Notes under the pieces: model-generated
What the model was told of the DNA's origin: nothing
Databases searched by the model: none
What the model saw: only the letters and a program-made list of their open reading frames with translations
Program-made: the position numbers and the translations under genes
NCBI GenBank assembly: GCA_017428245.1
Contig: JAFRRF010000046.1
Coordinates: 1-41,722 of the forward strand
Length of the DNA stretch: 41,722 bases
Direction: 5' to 3'
Source of the DNA: Bacteroidales bacterium
Lineage (GTDB): Bacteria > Bacteroidota > Bacteroidia > Bacteroidales > UBA932
Shown here: positions 7,963 through 15,907 of the stretch, one piece after another
Numbering within the stretch: the stretch's first letter is position 1
Layout of the letters: each line of letters begins with the position of its first letter

Positions 7963-8474
7963 TGCGCTACGGTCGCATTGAAAATGTCATCCACGATCTT
8001 TTCGACGATGGTCTCGCACAACTGTCCTTCGACCATGTCGAGGGAGTTGTTGGAGTCGTAGTCTTCATAGCCGGCGAAGGACTTGCCGTCGATATTGTCT
8101 TCCGGGTGCAGGACGTTGGTGAAGACGACCTTGCAGGTGACGGTGAGGCGGTTCATCGCAGCCACCTCGTTGGCCGTGACGGCCGTGGCGCGCACCTCAT
8201 ACGATTCGACGGTGACCGTCAGGTTGAGATCGCCCGCATCGGACACCTGTTCCAGTTTGGTGAGTTTGCGGAATTTGTCGTTGAGCGACTCGGTGAGCAT
8301 ATTCGCCAGGGCCGGGTTGACTTTGACGGCTTTGTTGACCACGGGCTCGATGCAGATGGTCTTGACGTCGGCCTGGATGGACGTGCCGCTGAAGGAATAG
8401 ATGCCGCAGCCGTCCGTCAGCAGCAGGGCGGACAGCAGGACGAAGCACAGACGCAGGATGCCGGATCGGTTCAT
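7956..8474 (-). CDS. lptE: LptE-like LPS-assembly lipoprotein
   Basis: A 172-residue lipoprotein: N-terminal hydrophobic segment, then LLTDGC as lipobox (Cys near 23), followed by GIYSFSGTSI, the start typical of Bacteroidota LptE. The mature part (about 30-165) has the alternating strands and helices of LptE, including KTICIEPVVNKAVKVNPALANMLTESL and a C-terminal helix. LptE plugs the LptD barrel that inserts lipopolysaccharide into the outer leaflet. It overlaps the upstream sigma-54 activator gene by four bases and the downstream hypothetical gene by seven. lptD itself is not in the window. Confidence 0.85.
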   Translation of the reverse strand: MNRSGILRLCFVLLSALLLTDGCGIYSFSGTSIQADVKTICIEPVVNKAVKVNPALANMLTESLNDKFRKLTKLEQVSDAGDLNLTVTVESYEVRATAVTANEVAAMNRLTVTCKVVFTNVLHPEDNIDGKSFAGYEDYDSNNSLDMVEGQLCETIVEKIVDDIFNATVAQW

Positions 8475-9607
8475 CGGATGTCGAGTTCTTTGATTTTACG
8501 GTACAGGGTGCGTTCGGAGATGCCGAGTTCCTCGGCAGCGGGTTTGCGGCGGCCGCCGTGGCGCTCCAGCGCCTTGCGGATGAGCTCGGCACTGACGTCC
8601 TGGATGGAGACGGGTTCCTGCGTGTCGGCGCTGGAATGCACGTCTTCCGGACTGATGAGCAGATGCGGGTTTGCGGCCGGGACCTCTTCTTCGGGCATTC
8701 CGTCGAGGCGGGCCTTGATCTCGTCGATATCGCGGCGCATCTGGTAGAGTACCTTGAAGATGATGTCGCGGTCGCTCAGGTAGTCGGCGCCGGCGTCTCC
8801 CGTACGGACGGGCAGCGTCGAGGAGCCTTCGGAAGGCAGATAACGGGCCAGTACCTCGGCCGAAACCAGGCGGTTGGACTCCAGGACGGAGAGACGGCCC
8901 ACTACGCTCTGGAGCTGGCGTACGTTGCCGGGCCAGCGGTAGGAACGCAGCAGTTCCTGCGCTTCGGGCGTCAGGCGGACGGCCGGCACCATGTTCTGGT
9001 CGGCGAAATCGAGCGCGAATTTCTTGAAGAGGAGATGGATATCGCCTTTCCGTTCGCGGAGCGGCGGCATCGTGATGGGTACGGTGCAGAGACGGTAATA
9101 GAGATCTTCGCGGAACTTGCCGTCGCGGATGGCGTTCAGCAGGTTGACGTTGGTGGCGGCGACCACGCGCACGTTGGTCTTCTGGACCTTGGCGGAGCCT
9201 ACCTTGATGAACTCGCCGGTCTGAAGCACGCGGAGCAGGCGGACCTGGGTGGAAAGCGGCAGTTCCGCGACTTCGTCGAGGAAGAGGGTGCCGCCGTCGG
9301 CTTCTTCGAAGTAACCCTTGCGGGTCTCGATGGCCCCGGTGAAGGAACCCTTCTCGTGGCCGAACAGTTCGGAGTCGATGGTGCCTTCGGGGATGCCGCC
9401 GCAGTTGAGGGCGAGATAGACGTTATGTTTGCGGGCGCTGTACTGGTGGATGATCTGCGGGATGACTTCCTTGCCCGTACCGCTCTCGCCCGTGACCAGC
9501 ACGGAGAGATTGGTCGGGGCGACCTGCCAGGCGATTTCGAGGGCCCGGTCGAGTTCTGGGTCATTGCCGATGATGCCAAAGCGCTGTTTGATCTGATTCA
9601 AATCCAT
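8471..9607 (-). CDS. Sigma-54 (RpoN)-dependent activator, AAA+ and Fis-type HTH
   Basis: A 378-residue bacterial enhancer-binding protein lacking a receiver or other sensory domain: the AAA+ domain begins almost at residue 10. Walker A is GESGTGKE (40-47). The sigma-54 contact loop reads GSFTGA (87-92) where GAFTGA is most common. Walker B is GGTLFLDEV (about 104-112), and an R-finger region follows. A linker of about 60 residues leads to a Fis-type helix-turn-helix at the C-terminus (RKPAAEELGISERTLYRKI, about 355-373). Its start lies only a few bases from a possible minus-strand -7 box, so the leader may be very short. It is translationally coupled to lptE. Without an input domain its activity may be set by level or by a partner. 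Confidence 0.9.
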   Translation of the reverse strand: MDLNQIKQRFGIIGNDPELDRALEIAWQVAPTNLSVLVTGESGTGKEVIPQIIHQYSARKHNVYLALNCGGIPEGTIDSELFGHEKGSFTGAIETRKGYFEEADGGTLFLDEVAELPLSTQVRLLRVLQTGEFIKVGSAKVQKTNVRVVAATNVNLLNAIRDGKFREDLYYRLCTVPITMPPLRERKGDIHLLFKKFALDFADQNMVPAVRLTPEAQELLRSYRWPGNVRQLQSVVGRLSVLESNRLVSAEVLARYLPSEGSSTLPVRTGDAGADYLSDRDIIFKVLYQMRRDIDEIKARLDGMPEEEVPAANPHLLISPEDVHSSADTQEPVSIQDVSAELIRKALERHGGRRKPAAEELGISERTLYRKIKELDIR

Positions 9608-9608
9608 A

Positions 9609-9640
9609 TTTGCAAAGTTACGAAAAAAAGCCTATATTTG
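9609..9640 (+). promoter_or_regulatory. Promoter with Bacteroidota -33/-7 boxes
   Basis: TTTG at 9609-9612 and TATATTTG at 9633-9640 are separated by 20 bases, matching the TTTG-N19-21-TAnnTTTG consensus of the main Bacteroidota sigma factor. The start codon of the lipoprotein gene is 62 bases downstream, leaving an AT-rich leader of about 55 bases. Confidence 0.8.
9613..9620 (-). promoter_or_regulatory. Candidate -7 box for the sigma-54-activator operon
   Basis: On the minus strand this reads TAACTTTG, a match to TAnnTTTG, five bases before the ATG at 9607. Transcription from it would start near the ATG, giving an almost leaderless mRNA. No good -33 box is seen. It overlaps the divergent promoter at 9609-9640, so the two could compete. 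Confidence 0.45.
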
Positions 9641-9702
9641 TATGATATTCCCCGGATAGGGGCCTTCAAGTCAAATACACAAACACAAATAAAAACGTTT
9701 TT

Positions 9703-11349
9703 ATGAAAAAATTAATTTCCAACATCCTGCTTGTCGCAGTGTTCTGCTTCTCGCTGGCTTCCTGCAACCAGGTCCAGAAGATGATCGACGCTGCCGACTC
9801 GATCGTGATCAATTGCGATCCGGAAGTCCTCGAGTCCGTCGCCGGCAACATCGACGCGACCGTTTCCGTGACCTTCCCGCCGGAGTACTTCCTCCCGAAG
9901 GCTACGCTCGAAGTCACCCCGGTCATCCTTTACATCGGCGGTGAAGCCGTCGGCAAGCCGTTTACCTATCAGGGTGAAAAAATCACCGACAACTTCAAGA
10001 CCGTCACCAAGGACGGCGCCACCATTACCGAGAAAGTACACTTCGATTTCGTGCCGGGTATGGAGAAGTCCGAACTTGTCGGCCGCGCGAAGGTATATTA
10101 CAAAGGTAACGAGTACGAGTATCCCGCCGACATCAAGATCGCCGATGGTGTAAACACGACCTATATGCTGGCCGACACCGATGGAAGCTATCACTATATG
10201 GCCGATGGTTATCAGGAAGTGATCCCCGAAACGGCAGAAGCCCAGATCATGTACCTGATCAACAGCTCCGACGTCCGTAATTCCGAACTCAAGAGCGCCG
10301 ACGTGAAAGACTTCCAGGAGGCCCTCAAGGCCCTCGCCGAGGACAGCCGTCGCGAGGTGAAGGGCACCGAGATCGTGGCCTACGCTTCTCCGGACGGCCC
10401 CGAAGCCCTCAACAACAAGCTTGCCGCCAACCGCGAGAAGACCGCTGCCAAGGCTTTCGAGAAGATCACTAAGAAACTCGAACCCGGTGAGGTCTCTTCC
10501 CGTACGATCGGTGAGGACTGGGAAGGTTTCCAGGAACTGGTGAACAACTCCAACATCGAGGACAAGGAACTCATCCTCCGCGTCCTGTCGATGTACAGCG
10601 ACCCGAACGTCCGCGAGCGTGAGATCAAGAACATGTCGAACGTCTATTCTTCGCTGAAGACCAACATCCTGCCGCAGCTGCGCCGCGCCCGCTTCATCAC
10701 CAACGTGGAGTACACCAACTACACCGCTGACGAACTGGCCGACCTGGTCGAGAACAACATCGACGTGCTCGACGAGCCCGCGCTCCTGCGCGCCGCCGCC
10801 AACGCGAAGAACATCGACTCCAAGATCGCCATCTACAAGCAGGCCGCCAAGAAGTATGGCTCCGACAAGGCCTGGTACAACCTCGGCGTAGCCTGCCTCG
10901 ACAAGGGCGACAACAAGGCTGCCAAGGACGCTTTCGACAAGATGGAGAAGAAGGAAGGCAACTGCTACGACAACGTGATGGGTGTCCTCGCGATGCGTGA
11001 CGGCAAGCTCGACGAAGCCGCCAAGTGGTTCTCGAAGGTCACCTGCAAGCACGGCAAGATCAACCAGGGCGCCCTCGACATCCTCAACGGCAAGTACAAC
11101 GACGCTGCCGCGAAGCTCGCCGGTACCGGTGACGATAACGAAGCCCTCGCCTACATCCTGACGAACCAGCTCGACAAGGCCGCTGCCGCCATCAAGTGCA
11201 ACTGCCCGAAGGCCAACTACAAGAAGGCCATCATCGCCGCCCGCAAGGGTGACGTGAACGCCTACAACGCCGCGATGGAAATCGTGAACAAGAACGAGAA
11301 GCTCGCCGAGCGCGCCGCCAAGGATGTTGAGTTCCTGAAATTCAGGTAA
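9703..11349 (+). CDS. Abundant-type lipoprotein with OmpA-like segment and TPR-like repeats
   Basis: A 548-residue protein with a lipoprotein signal (LVAVFCFSLASC, Cys near 21). Beta-rich N-terminal domains cover about 30-170 (VSVTFPPEYFLPKATLEVTPVILY). A segment resembling the OmpA peptidoglycan-binding fold follows (about 195-290; IVAYASPDGPEALNNKLAANREKTAAKAF). A helical C-terminal half (about 340-545) has TPR-like units such as AWYNLGVACLDKGDNKAAKDAFDKM. Codons are strongly biased to AAC, AAG, GAC, GAG and ATC, much more than in neighbouring genes, which suggests high expression. It likely links the outer membrane and peptidoglycan or acts as an outer-membrane scaffold. It has its own promoter and is closed by tandem hairpins, so it is monocistronic. 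Confidence 0.8.
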   Translation: MKKLISNILLVAVFCFSLASCNQVQKMIDAADSIVINCDPEVLESVAGNIDATVSVTFPPEYFLPKATLEVTPVILYIGGEAVGKPFTYQGEKITDNFKTVTKDGATITEKVHFDFVPGMEKSELVGRAKVYYKGNEYEYPADIKIADGVNTTYMLADTDGSYHYMADGYQEVIPETAEAQIMYLINSSDVRNSELKSADVKDFQEALKALAEDSRREVKGTEIVAYASPDGPEALNNKLAANREKTAAKAFEKITKKLEPGEVSSRTIGEDWEGFQELVNNSNIEDKELILRVLSMYSDPNVREREIKNMSNVYSSLKTNILPQLRRARFITNVEYTNYTADELADLVENNIDVLDEPALLRAAANAKNIDSKIAIYKQAAKKYGSDKAWYNLGVACLDKGDNKAAKDAFDKMEKKEGNCYDNVMGVLAMRDGKLDEAAKWFSKVTCKHGKINQGALDILNGKYNDAAAKLAGTGDDNEALAYILTNQLDKAAAAIKCNCPKANYKKAIIAARKGDVNAYNAAMEIVNKNEKLAERAAKDVEFLKFR

Positions 11350-11400
11350 CAAAAACATTTTTGTTACAAAAGTGGTCAGTTGGAGTATCAACTGACCACT
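11346..11400 (+). terminator. Tandem hairpins ending the OmpA/TPR lipoprotein gene
   Basis: The first inverted repeat (11346-11355 with 11358-11367, GTAACAAAAA and its complement) overlaps the stop codon. The second, stronger stem (AGTGGTCAGTTG, 11371-11382, with 11389-11400; loop of six) is followed by TTTTT. The second is a standard rho-independent terminator; the first may protect the mRNA end. Confidence 0.88.
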
Positions 11401-11408
11401 TTTTTGTT

Positions 11409-11416
11409 TACCTTTG
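11409..11416 (+). promoter_or_regulatory. Candidate -7 box for nrdDG
   Basis: TACCTTTG matches TAnnTTTG and lies 45 bases before the nrdD start. The expected -33 position falls inside the preceding terminator stem and has no clear TTTG. No NrdR-type box is recognisable nearby. Confidence 0.5.
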
Positions 11417-11461
11417 TAAACCCGACAACACATCACATCACACCCCGTTGGGAACATAACT

Positions 11462-13609
11462 ATGGAATATACTGACCTTTACATCATCAAAAGGGACGGT
11501 AAACGCGCCCCTTTCTCAATCGAGAAGATCAAGAACGCCATCCGGAAGGCTTTCCTGGCCTCCGGCAGTTTCGCAACCGAGGAAATCCTGACCAACATCC
11601 TCAGCCGCGTCCACATTTCCAACGGAATGCACGTGGAGGACATCCAGAACCAGGTGGAGGTCTCGCTGATGAGCGAGCGCTACTTCGCCGTGGCCAAGTC
11701 CTTCATGCTCTACCGCCAGCATCACACCGAAGATCGTGAGGTGCGCGACCGCCTCAACTTCCTGATCGATTACTGCTCGGCCTCGAACCCTGCCACCGGC
11801 AGCAAGTACGACGCCAATGCAAACGTCGAGAAGAAGAACATCGCCACGCTGATCGGCGAGCTGCCCAAGGCCAGTTTCATCCGGCTCAACCGCCGCCTGC
11901 TCACCGACCGCATCCGCGAGATGTACGGCAAGGAACTGTCGGACCGTTACCTTGACCTGCTGAACAAACACTTCATCTACAAGAACGACGAGACCAGCCT
12001 GGCCAACTACTGCGCCAGCATCACGATGTACCCCTGGCTCCTGCAGGGCACCCTTCCCGTGGGCGGCAACTCCACGCCGGCCAAGAACCTCAAGAGCTTC
12101 TGCGGCGGTTTCGTGAACCTGGTGTTCATCGTCTCCAGCATGCTGAGCGGTGCCTGCGCCACGCCGGAGTTCCTGATGTACATGAACTACTTCATCGAGC
12201 AGGAATACGGCGACGACTACTACCTCCGTGCCGACGAGGTGGTGGACCTCTCCAAGAAGCAGCGTACCATCGACAAGATCATCACCGACTGCTTCGAGCA
12301 GATCGTATATTCCATCAACCAGCCTACCGGTGCGCGCAACTTCCAGTCCGTGTTCTGGAACATCTCGTACTACGACCGTTTCTACTTCGAGAGCATTTTC
12401 GGCGACTTCATCTTCCCCGACGGGAGCCGGCCGCACTGGGATTCGCTCAACTGGCTCCAGAAACGCTTCATGACCTGGTTCAACGCCGAGCGCACGAAGA
12501 CCATCCTCACCTTCCCGGTCGAGACGATGGCCCTGCTGACCGAGAACGGCGATGTCCGCGACAAGGAATACGGAGACTGGACCGCGAAGATGTACAGCGA
12601 AGGACACAGCTTCTTCACCTATATGAGCGACAATGCCGATTCCCTGGCCTCCTGCTGCCGCCTGCGCAACGAGATCCAGGACAACGGCTTCAGCTATACC
12701 CTCGGTGCCGGCGGCGTGAGCACCGGCAGCAAGAGCGTGCTGACCATCAACCTGAACCGCTGCGTACAGTATGCCTTCAAGAAGGGAATCCCTTATCTGG
12801 AATATCTGGAAGATGTGGTGGATCTGATGCATAAGGTCCAGCTCGCCTACAACGAGAACCTGCGCGACCTGATGAACAAGGGAATGCTTCCGCTCTTCGA
12901 CGCCGGCTTCATCAACATCGGCCGCCAGTACCTGACCATCGGCGTGAACGGCTTGGTGGAGGCCGCCGAGTTCCTGGGTATCCGCATCACCGACAACCCC
13001 GACTACGTGGCCTTCGTGCAGGGCGTCCTCGGAATGATCGAGCGGCTCAACAAGAAGTACCGCACCAAGGACGTGATGTTCAACTGCGAGATGATCCCGG
13101 CCGAGAACGTGGGTGTCAAACACGCGAAATGGGACCGCGAAGACGGCTACATCGTGCCGCGTGACTGCTACAACAGCTACTTCTATGTCGTAGAAGACGA
13201 GAATCTGAACATTCTCGACAAGTTCCGGCTCCACGGCAGCAAGTACATCGAGCACCTGACGGGCGGCAGCGCCCTGCATATGAATCTCGAGGAGCACTTG
13301 AGCCAGAGCCAGTACCGCCAGTTGCTGCGCGTGGCGGCCAAGGAAGGGTGCAACTATTTCACCTTCAACATTCCGAATACCATCTGCAACACCTGCGGCC
13401 ACATCGACAAGCGCTATCTGCACGAGTGCCCGAAGTGCGGCAGCCACGACGTGGACTACGCCACCCGCATCATCGGCTATATGAAACGTGTGAGCAGCTT
13501 CTCGCAACCGCGTCAGCAGGAGGCCGCACGGCGTTTCTATTACAACGCCAACCGTCCGGGAGCCGCAAAGTTAGAAGCGGTTCCGGAGCCTGTGGAGCAG
13601 GATGCTTAA
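11462..13609 (+). CDS. nrdD: Anaerobic ribonucleoside-triphosphate reductase
   Basis: A 715-residue class III ribonucleotide reductase, which makes deoxyribonucleotides without oxygen through a glycyl radical. An ATP-cone allosteric domain fills about residues 5-95 (LYIIKRDGKRAPFSIEKIKNAIRKAF). The catalytic ten-stranded barrel follows. The C-terminal zinc site has CNTC (Cys642, Cys645) and CPKC (Cys656, Cys659). The radical glycine is Gly672 in RIIGY. Length and motifs are normal. The stop overlaps the activase gene by eight bases, so the two are translationally coupled. It marks an anaerobic or facultative lifestyle. Confidence 0.96.
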   Translation: MEYTDLYIIKRDGKRAPFSIEKIKNAIRKAFLASGSFATEEILTNILSRVHISNGMHVEDIQNQVEVSLMSERYFAVAKSFMLYRQHHTEDREVRDRLNFLIDYCSASNPATGSKYDANANVEKKNIATLIGELPKASFIRLNRRLLTDRIREMYGKELSDRYLDLLNKHFIYKNDETSLANYCASITMYPWLLQGTLPVGGNSTPAKNLKSFCGGFVNLVFIVSSMLSGACATPEFLMYMNYFIEQEYGDDYYLRADEVVDLSKKQRTIDKIITDCFEQIVYSINQPTGARNFQSVFWNISYYDRFYFESIFGDFIFPDGSRPHWDSLNWLQKRFMTWFNAERTKTILTFPVETMALLTENGDVRDKEYGDWTAKMYSEGHSFFTYMSDNADSLASCCRLRNEIQDNGFSYTLGAGGVSTGSKSVLTINLNRCVQYAFKKGIPYLEYLEDVVDLMHKVQLAYNENLRDLMNKGMLPLFDAGFINIGRQYLTIGVNGLVEAAEFLGIRITDNPDYVAFVQGVLGMIERLNKKYRTKDVMFNCEMIPAENVGVKHAKWDREDGYIVPRDCYNSYFYVVEDENLNILDKFRLHGSKYIEHLTGGSALHMNLEEHLSQSQYRQLLRVAAKEGCNYFTFNIPNTICNTCGHIDKRYLHECPKCGSHDVDYATRIIGYMKRVSSFSQPRQQEAARRFYYNANRPGAAKLEAVPEPVEQDA

Positions 13610-14081
13610 GTATTACAACTACGACATCGTTTTTCAGGAGATACCCGATGAGGTGACGCTGGCCGTCAATCTCACCGGGTGTCCCGTTCATTGTCCCGGC
13701 TGTCACAGTCCGCATTTGTGGGAGGATATCGGGGAACCGCTCGACGAAGCGACGCTTCGTGCGATGTACGCGGATTATCCCGGTGAGGTGACCTGTATCT
13801 GCCTGATGGGCGGTGACGCGGACCCGGCTGCCGTGGAGCGTCTATGCGCTTTTATCCGGCAGGAGATGGGCCTGCGCAGCGCCTGGTGGTCAGGCCGGGA
13901 CGAACTTCCGGAAGGCATCGGTCTCAGTCATTTCGACTATGTGAAGACGGGTCCGTATGTCGCTGCGCTCGGCGGCCTCAAGAATCCGAAGACCAACCAG
14001 CGGCTTTATCGGGTGGAAACGCCGCCTGACGGACTGCCCTCGCTGCGGGACATCACCTCCATTTTCTGGCGTCATCTATAG
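13602..14081 (+). CDS. nrdG: Anaerobic ribonucleotide reductase activating protein
   Basis: A 159-residue radical-SAM activase that installs the glycyl radical on NrdD. The iron-sulfur cluster motif CPVHCPGC (Cys27, Cys31, Cys34; CxxxCxxC) is intact. A Gly-rich SAM-binding stretch follows (CLMGGDADPAAVERL). The start overlaps the end of nrdD by eight bases. Its 3' end overlaps the convergent btuD gene by 29 bases, and no hairpin terminator separates them. Confidence 0.95.
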   Translation: MLKYYNYDIVFQEIPDEVTLAVNLTGCPVHCPGCHSPHLWEDIGEPLDEATLRAMYADYPGEVTCICLMGGDADPAAVERLCAFIRQEMGLRSAWWSGRDELPEGIGLSHFDYVKTGPYVAALGGLKNPKTNQRLYRVETPPDGLPSLRDITSIFWRHL

Positions 14082-14898
14082 GAATCAGCCGGCGGGATTC
14101 GGGATCGAAGCGGATGGCTTCGGTTCCGAAGAAGCCGGCGAGGGAACCGTCTTCGATGAGGGTTTCCGGCGTACCGCAGATCAAGGGGGCGGCGGGGCGA
14201 AGGCCCGCCGCCTCTTCTTCTGTACAGGCCGGTTGCAACCAGAGCCGGTCGGCCAGCTGGAGGGCGGTGTCGAGGTCGTGGGTCGACAGGAGGACAGCCT
14301 TGTTCTGGGTGTGGGCCAGATGCCGGAGGGTCGCCATCGTCTCGATCCGGCTGGTCACGTCGAGAAAAGCCGTGGGCTCATCGAGGAGGATGATGGGGCA
14401 CTCCTGGGCCAGCACTTTGGCGATGAAGGCTTTCTGGCGTTCTCCGTCGCTGAGTTCCGCCACGGATTTCTCCGCTTTTCCGGCAATGCCGACGGTGTCC
14501 ATCGCTTCCCGCACGATGGCGTGGTCCTTTTCGCCGAGCGTGCCGAAAAAGCCCGTATGCGGGTATCGGCCCAGCGAGACCAGGTCATAGACACTGATGC
14601 CCCCGGCCTGCGTGCGCTCCGTCAGCACGACGCCGACGCGGGCCGAAAGTTCACCGGCGCGATAGTCCGCGAGCGGACGGCCTTCGATCAGGATCTCGCC
14701 GCCAAGGGGCCGTTGCAGTCCGCAGAGCGTACGGAGCAAAGTGGATTTTCCGGCACCGTTGCGGCCGAGCAGCGCCGTGACTTCGCCCCGCAGGAGCGTC
14801 AGGTCCAGGCTCGGATGCACCACCGTACGGCGGCGGCCCTTCCGGCCGGGATAGCCGATGCTTAAAGAATGGGCTTCGATGGCGATGCGGGAATCCAT
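14053..14898 (-). CDS. btuD: Vitamin B12 ABC transporter ATPase BtuD
   Basis: A 281-residue ATPase of the FecE/BtuD type that powers B12 import across the inner membrane. Walker A is LLGRNGAGKST (about residues 47-57), the ABC signature LSDGERQK (about 150), and Walker B IILLDEPTAFLD. I start at 14898 (MDSRIAIEAHSLSIGYPGR), one base after the btuC stop. The frame is open 81 bases further up, but that would overlap btuC with a Ser/Thr-rich sequence of no family likeness. It is the last gene of the riboswitch-controlled operon. Its 3' end overlaps nrdG on the other strand by 29 bases. Confidence 0.9.
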   Translation of the reverse strand: MDSRIAIEAHSLSIGYPGRKGRRRTVVHPSLDLTLLRGEVTALLGRNGAGKSTLLRTLCGLQRPLGGEILIEGRPLADYRAGELSARVGVVLTERTQAGGISVYDLVSLGRYPHTGFFGTLGEKDHAIVREAMDTVGIAGKAEKSVAELSDGERQKAFIAKVLAQECPIILLDEPTAFLDVTSRIETMATLRHLAHTQNKAVLLSTHDLDTALQLADRLWLQPACTEEEAAGLRPAAPLICGTPETLIEDGSLAGFFGTEAIRFDPESRRLIPIDDARKWR

Positions 14899-14899
14899 A

Positions 14900-15907
14900 T
14901 CAGTTGAAATAGTGCAGGTTTTTTCGGTTGACGATGACATAGATGATGACCGGTGCACCGACGATGGGCGTGATGGCACTGAGCGGAAGCACGCTGTTGC
15001 TTCCCGGGGTGACGGTCAGGATGCTGCACAGCATCGCGATGCAACTGCCCGACAGCAATGTCACCGGCAGCAGGTGGCGGTGGTTCGAACTGCCCAGGAG
15101 CAGCCGTGCGATGTGGGGAACCGCCAGACCGATGAAGGAGATCGGCCCGCAGAATGCCGTAACCACGGCGGTCAGTACGCCGGTGCAGACCAGGATCAGA
15201 ATCCGGGACCGGCGTACGTTGATGCCCAGGTTCGTGGCATAGGCGTCGCCAAGAAGCAGGGCGTTGAGCGGCTTGAGCAGCAGGAACGATCCCAGCAGGC
15301 CCGCCAGCGTGCAGACCGCAAGCCACGGAAGCTTCGAAAGCGAGACCCCGCTGAAATCGCCCATTCCCCACATCACATACTGGTGCACCTTGTCGGCCGA
15401 CGCGTGATAGTTGAGGATGGAGATGACGGACGACGCCAGATAGCCGACCATAATGCCGATGATCAACAGCATCACATTGCTCGACACCTTCCGCGAGAAG
15501 CCCAGGATGATGAGCAGCACTACCGCGGCACCGACGAGCGCCGCCACGATGGTGGTCAGGTAGCTTGCCGCACCCAGATAGATCATCGCGATGGCTACGC
15601 CGAGGTTGGCGCCGTCGCTGATGCCCAGGATGGATGGTCCCGCCAGCGGATTCTTGAAGAGGGTCTGGAGCATCAGGCCGCTGACGGCGAGCGAGCCGCC
15701 GGAAAGCAGCGCCGTCACCGCCTGCGGCAGGCGTGACTCCAGCACGATGTGCCGCCACGCCTCCCGTCCCCCGTAAGAGCCGGAGAGAATCCGCAGTACG
15801 TCGCCGAGCGGAATCCGCACCGCTCCGTACACCAGGGAGAAGAAAAACAGGACGATGAGCGCCGCACCCATCGTCACGTAGACCCAGATATGATTGTTCC
15901 TATTCAT
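14900..15907 (-). CDS. btuC: Vitamin B12 ABC transporter permease BtuC
   Basis: A 335-residue FecCD-family permease with about nine or ten membrane helices. The N-terminus is MNRNNHIWVYVTMGAALIVLFFFSLVYGAVRIPLGDV. Conserved segments include SRLPQAVTALLSGGSLAVSGLMLQTLFKNPLAGPSILGISDGANLG and, near the C-terminus, CGPISFIGLAVPHIARLLLG, which contacts the ATPase. Start 15907 overlaps the btuF stop by eight bases; the longer frame would add 60 residues translated from btuF DNA and is rejected. The family also carries haem and siderophores; B12 is inferred from the riboswitch and BtuB/BtuG neighbours. Confidence 0.92.
   Translation of the reverse strand: MNRNNHIWVYVTMGAALIVLFFFSLVYGAVRIPLGDVLRILSGSYGGREAWRHIVLESRLPQAVTALLSGGSLAVSGLMLQTLFKNPLAGPSILGISDGANLGVAIAMIYLGAASYLTTIVAALVGAAVVLLIILGFSRKVSSNVMLLIIGIMVGYLASSVISILNYHASADKVHQYVMWGMGDFSGVSLSKLPWLAVCTLAGLLGSFLLLKPLNALLLGDAYATNLGINVRRSRILILVCTGVLTAVVTAFCGPISFIGLAVPHIARLLLGSSNHRHLLPVTLLSGSCIAMLCSILTVTPGSNSVLPLSAITPIVGAPVIIYVIVNRKNLHYFN

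Noticed and set aside
14862-15758. Second minus-strand frame of 298 codons through btuC
   Set aside because: The btuC frame gives a complete FecCD permease; this frame lacks membrane helices and is Pro/Arg/Gly-rich.
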